DNA of 64,000 nt from Membranipora membranacea (taxonomy: Eukaryota > Bryozoa > Gymnolaemata > Cheilostomatida > Membraniporidae). Position 1 is the stretch's first letter. Each line of letters opens with the position of its first letter. Location: positions 5,208,001 to 5,272,000 of the forward strand of contig OU612065.1 in the NCBI GenBank assembly GCA_914767715.1, in the 5' to 3' direction. Both the position numbers and the translations under genes were made by a program. Positions 57,501 to 64,000 of the stretch are shown here, piece by piece. The notes beneath the pieces are model-generated. The model saw only the letters and a program-made list of their open reading frames with translations. It did no database searches and was not told the origin of the DNA.

Positions 57501-59660
57501 GGAGTTATTTCCTCTGATTCTACTCAAGTCAGCAACACATTCTTATGGTCAAATTTATAAACGCCATGACAGCGATATTAAAACATTGTAGTAATATTAA
57601 TGGCAACCATCTTGGACATAAACACAGGTCCAAAACTGAAATCAAGGTCAAAGTACACCACTAAAATGACAGATTCTACCAATGTGACATGTGGTCTGTA
57701 GGGTGGGAGTACCCATAGCATCGTTAAGTTAGAAACTGGTTAGCTTCTCAGCCTATTGGCTAAGATCAAAGTGATTAGGAGTTTCTCTATGGCCTAACCA
57801 CTAGGATGTATCACACTCTCAGTACTCTGGGCAACTTGCGTCCCTCTTTAGGGGCAGCCCACCCTCTGTTTTGTCATAAACAGGGGGTTAGCATAACATA
57901 GAGAAGGTCTATATGAGGGAGATTGATAAAGGAAATCATACCGGTGCTTCGAACGCTCTCTTTAGTGTAGTGAGTTCATACAAGATGCACCCTAAAGCCC
58001 AGATATCACTCTTTGTATTGTATGGTTTGCCTTCACATAACTCTGGTGATATATATGACGGAGTGCCCACAACCTGTATCATAACAAACAATTTCATCAG
58101 TTATCATTGACTATATGGAAATTTATAATTACTTAAATGACAAATTTGCAAGAACCCAAGTGATAGGAAGGACAGAAAATAGTATCGATACAGCATGCAT
58201 ATAGATATAATCTCTTAGCGGCTCCAAGGACTATCGACTATGAAGTAAAAGCTACACTTACAGACACAGCATTGCTTTTAGTGAGAAGCATTTTGGAAAT
58301 TCCAAAATCCACAACTTTAACTATTTTCCTGGTCCTATCTAGAAGAATATTCTGTGTTTTGAGATCACGATGTAGGATCTGCTTAGAGTGAACATGTTGT
58401 AAGGCCAAAAGGAGTTGTGTGAAGTAACTCATAATGTTCGCTTCTTCAAGAAGTTTAGTGCAGGACTGGATAAAGTCAAACATCGTGCCTCCTGTAAAAT
58501 AGAAGTTATCACCTAATGTAATGGTAGCTCATTGTTCAAAACAGATAATTGGTCTGAAGAGACAAGGTTATAGTTGTTGTTCAGGGATTACATTTGGAAA
58601 ACCTTTCCTGACCTTTAAGTTTCCCATCTTGACCTTTTACAAACTTTGATTGAGATTCAGAATTTTGGACAGCTCATTGAATGTGACTGTAAAATTACCT
58701 ATGAAAACTTGCCAAATGATTTAGAAGGAAGCAAAAGCTTGAATTTGCGTAGCCAGAATTTGCTATTCCTTCAATTACAATGTATTTATGTTATGTAATA
58801 TGCATCCAGATAATATTTCCACCGATACAAAATTTTTGAACATTTATCTGAAATCATGGTGTTCATCTCTGCCACATCAATCCTTTTCACCTTCAGCATA
58901 TTCCATGACTATCATCAGTGAAGCATCTTCTAAGAAATTCTCATAGTATTTGACAATGTTTGGATGGTTCAGAATAGAGAGAACTTTCACTTCATTAAGT
59001 GCAGTTATCCTCTCTTCACGGGTCATGGTGTCCACTGGTATAGCCTTCATTATAGATAAACTCTGATCTGATACATTACGGATCAAGTGTACAACTCTAC
59101 AATGTAGATGATTATCACTATTTCAGACTAGACACAGAACCTAGAGTAGTACTTAGATGCAAAACTAGGAGAGGTTCATAAATTCAGCTTTATATAATTT
59201 ATGTGACATATAAACGGAAGAGTAGGGATCAAACTCTGCCCAGCCTGCTGGCATTACATTATCAACCACCTTCCCCTACCTTCAGGCATTCTCCCTGCTT
59301 CAGGTCAGGTTTGATAATGAAATATATCACTTGCAGTTAGGCCTAACCATGACACAGTTTTTAGAAGTATACGCATGTATGGATCTGTCGGCTGTGATCA
59401 GCTTGCATATTAGAAATTTTGTTGAGAGGCCAAACCTCACTTATGATAATTCAAGTGCTCACGTCTGAAGTCTGATCCACTGCTTGCTAAATTAACACAA
59501 TATTAACAAACGTAACGCAAATGTTCACAACAACACATGGCCTAAAATACTATTGTGGTGAGAATAAGTCTAATGATGTGTCCACAAGTAGCTAAATTTT
59601 CAATGATACTCACCCAAATGCACCTCTTCCCACCACTCGTATTCTTTCATATTTCTCCAT
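51522..59660 (-). CDS. NEK8: NEK8 (NPHP9) kinase, tandem copy 2, 14 exons
   Basis: Second intact NEK8, 671 residues, starting [16 protein letters not shown]. Exons, 5' to 3': 59614-59660, 58891-59096, 58262-58491, 57942-58073, 57278-57483, 57061-57116, 56558-56748, 56101-56218, 54638-54714, 53894-54011, 53491-53650, 53207-53349, 52855-53007, 51522-51700. Exon lengths equal those of copy 1 except exon 3, three bases longer ([16 protein letters not shown]). That matches the length of the human activation segment, so copy 2 looks ancestral there. Catalytic motifs (Lys, [11 protein letters not shown]) and RCC1 motifs are intact. Upstream intron donors differ slightly (exon 2 donor GTGAAA against GTAATA in copy 1). 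Both copies keep intact frames and differ mostly by conservative substitutions, so both are probably functional. Confidence 0.95.
51922..52453. mobile_element. pogo/Tigger-type MITE
   Basis: 532 bp with ends CAGTGTAAGC...CTTACACTG, a TA target duplication on each side (51920-51921, 52454-52455) and several TAATTCGAA motifs just inside. CAGT ends, TA sites and TTCGAA-rich termini fit the Tc1-mariner/pogo (Tigger) group. No transposase. It sits in the last intron of NEK8 copy 2 only. Confidence 0.85.
57738..57775 (+). ncRNA. U2 snRNA-like 5' fragment (pseudogene?)
   Basis: AGCTTCTCAGCCTATTGGCT followed by AAGATCAAAGTG closely resembles the conserved first 30 or so bases of U2 snRNA, including the GGCTAAGATCAA segment that pairs with U6. 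The branch-point recognition part and the Sm site do not follow, so it cannot be a working U2. It lies in the NEK8 copy 2 intron between exons 4 and 5, inside about 220 bp absent from copy 1, and may be the head of a small retroelement. Confidence 0.45.
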
Positions 59661-60452
59661 CACTTATCATCACTTCATAAATAATTAACAGAAGGGTTTC
59701 ATTATCCGCATACTGGGCTGGACTCGAGCAAGTGAATATTAGAATTGATATAAGCATAGTCATTAATGGTTGTCACCATAGTTCACATCAGTCAAACATT
59801 CCATCCACTTTGCTGCCCTCTGCGAGTTTACGAAAATTGGTAGGGGAGGCGTAAATCCTTGAAGGTGTGAAGAAACACCAGGTTGGGTATTGTTAGCTAT
59901 TCTTGAGTCCCCATTCACCAGCCTTCAATGTGTTATAATGATATGAATAGCGAATTGAAGTCGCGATTGAAGCTGATTCTGATTTTTAGGCCACACTATT
60001 CGGCATTCTAGGGGAGGCAGAGCATCCCTGCCTCCCCTAGAACTACAAGCCTGATTACAAATTTCAAGATTTATGGTTGGGATCAGAAAATTATTTAAAA
60101 TAGGTTTTAATTATAATTTAACTATAATTTAACTATTATAACTAACTATTCATGAAAACAATTGTTTGATGATCAATCATTCCAACGGACATGAGAAATT
60201 AATTAAGAATTATCTGTGAAAGGAATTATTCATAATTAAAAATGTGACATAATGCAATCGAAATTTTTTGATTACGAGTTTACCTGCAGAGGGCAGTATG
60301 TTTGGTGCATGGGCCCTGCGACTTTGCCAATATATCCAGCATAAACAATCCCAAAATGTTTTTGGGTGGTTGATACTGGACATTGGCAGAGTGGTTGCAG
60401 CATACTTAGACCAAGTTTGGTCCATTTGCCTGCATTCCGAGTAGCTCCGGAT
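59661..60452. other. Upstream flank of NEK8 copy 2; repeats, no gene
   Basis: Promoter side of NEK8 copy 2. A small imperfect foldback lies at 60296-60405 (TTGCCAATATATCCAGC against GGTGGTTGATACTGGACATT), of the same repeat family as 49227-49352. No coding exon is visible. Confidence 0.5.
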
Positions 60453-61070
60453 CCACTGGTCACGCCGCAGGCAAAGGGACCAAGAATTAACTACCACTTT
60501 GCAGTAATTGTCTGCTCCCAGGTGGACAGTTGGTGGACACTTATTTTTTTAGCAGGAGATGTGTAACAGACTATAAAATAATATGTAATCAAGTATGAGG
60601 ATTCCAAATATGGATTTATTTTTCGAAAATATGAACTACAAGCAGAGATATCTTGTAAAATGTGTAACCCTTCCTCATGATGCCAACACACAATTTTTGG
60701 AGCTGTCTCTATTCGTCTATAATACAACTTTCTTTACCTCTCAAATTGTCTGAGATAATATTATCAGTCAACAGCCATTTCTAATGTTAAAAAAACAGAA
60801 CATATGTCTGACATAATGGTCTTTTCTGATTCCTCTGAGCAATATGGCATACAATACTTTACACACTCTTTTGATTGAGTTCAAAGAATTATATAGCTTG
60901 GGAGCATCACCAGAAAGTCAAATGTTGCCCAACTCATACTTTTCATGATTTGCCTCCCTCGACGCTTTTGTGTATACGAGGTACAATCAGTTGGCATGAG
61001 TATTTATCAAGACAATCCCCATGGATTGGTAGTTAATTCTTGATCCCTTTGCCTGCGGCGTGACCAGTGG
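60453..61070. mobile_element. TIR element, about 618 bp
   Basis: Left end CCACTGGTCACGCCGCAGGC...AATTAACTACC (60453-60495) and right end GGTAGTTAATTCTTGATCCC...GACCAGTGG (61027-61070) are complements over 43 nt with one mismatch. The interior has no reading frame of note. The ends share TGGTCACGCC with the foldback elements at 39776 and 62115. The extra GACCAAGTTTGGTCCATTTGCC just left of it suggests a nested or composite copy. Confidence 0.75.
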
Positions 61071-62575
61071 TTTTGAGAGGAAATATTTCTTACCCCAACC
61101 CCGTCAGTCCAACGATGGAAAATTATTCACATAAGGGAGCAAATCTATCCATCTCACATCGAGATAATGTAATCATTTATACATGTGATAATCTTGCTTT
61201 GACTGTTTTGCTATGGAAGATTGAAGTCATTAAAATTTGCCCTGCTGGAATTTCCAGTCCCATCCCACTAAGATAACCTACTTAAAATGAACATGTCTTT
61301 TGAATAACCAGCTCTTCTTCATTCCTTAATTACAAACACCTGCTAGGCATAGTGTGCCTGCAGATTTCCAATAACATCACTCACAGAGACAACCAGTTAG
61401 AACACAAGTATGATGATGATGGTGGTGAATGAGTGGGTCCAGTCTATTAACCTGAATTGAATAGGGCACAGGGTGGGTGAATGAGAGAGAAAGAAGACTG
61501 AGAATGAAACTCTAACTGTTTCCTCTATCCACCCACCAAACATGCTTAATCTATTGGTCAGGAGTACATCCGCTGTAGAATTTTTTAGAGTTAACTTACC
61601 TCTTAGTCTTGGAGAATTCAAATTCAGAATAGGTTGTTGTTATTCCATCGAAAAAATAGGAAGGAAGGTAGGTAGGAAAAGCATGGACACTCATGGGAAA
61701 AACCACTGAGCTTGTGATTTTGCTGTAGCAAGAATATAGGATTATTTTCATAGAATAGAGTCTAATGTACACTCTCCCCATCAAAGAACTGTACATATGT
61801 GAATTTTAGGCTATGACCTTTGACTGACCTGGCCGAAATCCAGATGAAACCAACAGATCAATCTTGTGGGTGGGTAGTAATAATTTCAGGAAGTATGTTC
61901 AAACTTAAAGATCTTTGGTCTAAAATCTTTGGATGAGGAGACTTGAATAAAACGTCCCTTGTATTGGTCCCTGACAACTCCCAAATAAAAGAGAAAAAAA
62001 ATGTATCAGAATGGATATTCAATGCAGTTTAGCCCACCCCATCGCTGATGATGGAGCGTTGGGCCTACCTCAACACCAAAAACTCTTACCCCAACGTCGT
62101 TGGGGACTGTTGGGGCTCCCCAACACCACTGGGCGTGACCAGTGGAAGGGAGCAACAGGAATGCAGGCAATTGGATCAAACTTGTTCTACAGCATACTGG
62201 GCGCCTTGCAGTGGGGGCAAATTGTCACCACCATTTCATTTCACTTAAAATTATTGCTCATTTGGTCTTTCAATTCATCATTATACAGTACATATATTAT
62301 AATTATAGTTAGTGACTGTGAGTAACCAAAACCCGTCCCATGGTACTTGCAAGTCTTTATTTTGTCCATGTGCAGCATCAGCCACCCAAAAATCAATGGC
62401 TGGTTGAAACTGAAGGCTTGCAAGTCCCACAGGGGGCTGTGGGACTTGGAGTGACTTGAACTTGAGTGACTCCCTTGCAAATTATTCTTTCTGTTGGCAC
62501 TGATAGTGATATATATATATATATATAATACATCCATATAATATATATATATAATATATAGACTGTATAGACACT
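61071..62575. other. Intergenic, repeat fragments
   Basis: Includes a half-copy of the foldback family at 62115-62187 (GGCGTGACCAGTGGAAGGGA, then ATGCAGGCAATTGGATCAAA). Also present is a TTGCAAGTCCCA repeat fragment at 62337-62470 related to 46590-46750, and AT-rich microsatellites at 62505-62560. No gene is supported. Confidence 0.5.
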
Positions 62576-63853
62576 ATATGCCATATTTCTTAAGTTTGCA
62601 CCAAAGATCAGGTAATATGACAGTCCCATGCTTGTGATGGCTAATATAGGGAAAGTGTAATGCATATGCATGTGACTGATATATTGTAATACTGTATCTT
62701 GGAGAGATCAGGGAGAATGGAAGGGGGAGATATTCTGATTTTTCATTATTTTGACAGGAAAATAGATTGCAATGTCATAGCTGGGCTATAAGATATTTCG
62801 AAATAATGTGATATCTGCTAGTGGTTGTCCTCTCATCATAAATTGAATGTCATTGTGCTGCCCTTGGCCTATTAGCCTGTCTTGACCCATAGAAAGAAGG
62901 AGGGAGTTCATTGCGTGGCCAATGTGTTGGCTCTGCTTGGTTTGCCTGTCACCAATCAGTCAAGTAACTCCCTACAAACAAAATTGAGTTCAGTGGCCCT
63001 ACATAATAGAAAAGAATGTTAATCGTAAATGATATTAGATAAACACACATTTGACCATGTAACCAATGAACTAACGCTATACCCAGACAAAGTATTGTCA
63101 AACCATTGTGCCAATGATCCCACTGGTGCAAAAAAAGGAAAAATACTGCAATAAATTGCTCATTTGATCAATTCATAATAAGGGTTTTCAATTTCAGCCA
63201 AGCTGATGGCACCTCTCCGAAGAGCGAGTTAATTGATGCGATAACCAACCTGGTATGTTCATGCCTCATGGAAAAACATAACATCTTGCAGCAGGGAGAA
63301 TTCTCCCTGCTTGCAGAGGAGTGAATTACTTGTATTTGTAAAATTTTAAAAACTGGATAGTGGTGATGTGATGATGTTCCACTCACACTGATCACGTTAT
63401 GTATTGAGAGTTATATGTTGAGAGTGAATTAATTCACTTAGCATCACAAGGAATTTGGTGTGAAGACCCGAGTACAATTTTAACAATTAGGAGTGGGTAA
63501 ATTTTAGGTTCTCGTACTCAATTGACTCTAACTCTAAGGGATACACATGATAATAGTGTTGTCTCGATGTCAGTGTGTGTCCCATTTTCGTCTTCTTGAA
63601 TAAATTATATTCAAATAAAAGAAGCAAACCAGTGGATATCCCCATTGAATTTTGATTTTGTGTTAGATATTCCTGTTGTGAGGCTGCATAAAGAATTAAG
63701 TTTGGTATAACTTATAGCTATCCATACATAAACTCTTAAAACTATCGTCCCTTTGAAAAAACTTAATACATTATGTTCCCAGATTCCAGCTTATCTTCTG
63801 CACATTGTAACCTCAATACTATCTTCTATTGTGTTTTACCAGGAGCAAAGGAA
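62576..63853. other. End of duplication unit 2, no gene
   Basis: Aligns by eye with 49140-50610 in several blocks, in the same order. No coding sequence is recognised in either unit here. Confidence 0.6.
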
Positions 63854-64000
63854 TCACAGTACAAACTGGGCGACACATGCATGGCATGGAACAGTTCCAC
63901 AAAGTATTTGGGGGTGATAATGCAGTCTGACCTAAAGTTTGATCAGCACATAAAACTAAAGAGAGACAGCGCCTCAAGAGCTCTTGGATCCATCAAACAC
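63854..64000 (+). mobile_element. LINE reverse transcriptase fragment, cut by window end
   Basis: Plus-strand frame from TCA at 63854 reads SQYKLGDTCMAWN, then KYLGVIMQSDLKFDQHI and SRALGSIKH to the edge. (K/D)YLGV-x-(I/M)-x-SDLK-x-x-HI is typical of the region after the palm in CR1/L2/Jockey-type reverse transcriptases. The element differs from the LINE in the EYS intron. It begins exactly where duplication homology stops. Confidence 0.7.

Larger units (their letters stand above)
51050..63850. repeat. Tandem segmental duplication, unit 2
   Basis: Direct-oriented partner of 39010-50610. Exons are close to identical, while introns keep shared blocks interrupted by private insertions and deletions. 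Homology ends within a few bases of ACCAGGAG (63838-63845, matching 50596-50603), and a LINE fragment follows. Confidence 0.85.

Noticed and set aside
39498-59660. One giant gene with two kinase domains
   Set aside because: Each copy has its own start and stop codon at matching positions, and the space between contains only repeats.
60210-60497. Frames around 60210-60566 on both strands
   Set aside because: They fall across terminal inverted repeats and foldback arms and show no protein family.

Overview
The window is invertebrate animal nuclear DNA. It is AT-rich, its genes are cut by many GT-AG introns, and it is full of small transposon remnants. Four complete protein genes could be rebuilt exon by exon, with all splice phases closing. 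The set (EYS, APP, two NEK8) is metazoan and intron-rich; the sequence alone does not fix the phylum.

Layout. 1-4450: no gene found; MITEs, a foldback element and a 187-bp tandem repeat. 4451-27099 (minus): a 39-exon eyes shut (EYS) orthologue encoding about 2820 residues. It has the EYS N-terminal module, about 30 EGF repeats, a Thr/Ser/Pro mucin-like stretch carrying a 12-bp minisatellite, then alternating EGF and four laminin-G domains, with the stop directly after the last LamG. Its introns hold a decayed LINE, a tRNA-type SINE and an unusual set of interleaved inverted repeats. 27100-30001: divergent intergenic region with a perfect 137-bp palindrome. 30002-38517 (plus): a 13-exon amyloid precursor protein (APP) family gene, 661 residues, with E1, E2, a transmembrane helix and an intact NGYENPTY tail. 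Its introns hold a repeat that multiplies a splice donor and a 1.1-kb telomere-like minisatellite. 39498-45753 and 51522-59660 (both minus): two intact 14-exon NEK8 genes (Nek kinase plus RCC1 propeller), lying in two tandem duplication units of roughly 12 kb (about 39.0-50.6 and 51.05-63.85 kb). 63854-64000: a LINE reverse transcriptase fragment running off the window.

The genes do not form an operon. EYS is an extracellular matrix protein, APP a membrane adhesion and signalling protein, and NEK8 a ciliary kinase. EYS and APP are divergent; APP and the first NEK8 are convergent. After the NEK8 duplication each copy gained its own transposons (hAT, foldback and SINE in the first; pogo/Tigger-type MITE and TIR foldback in the second). 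The other copy therefore often shows the empty site, which makes the locus a good record of relative transposon ages.

No CRISPR array, prokaryotic gene, virus or toxin gene was seen.
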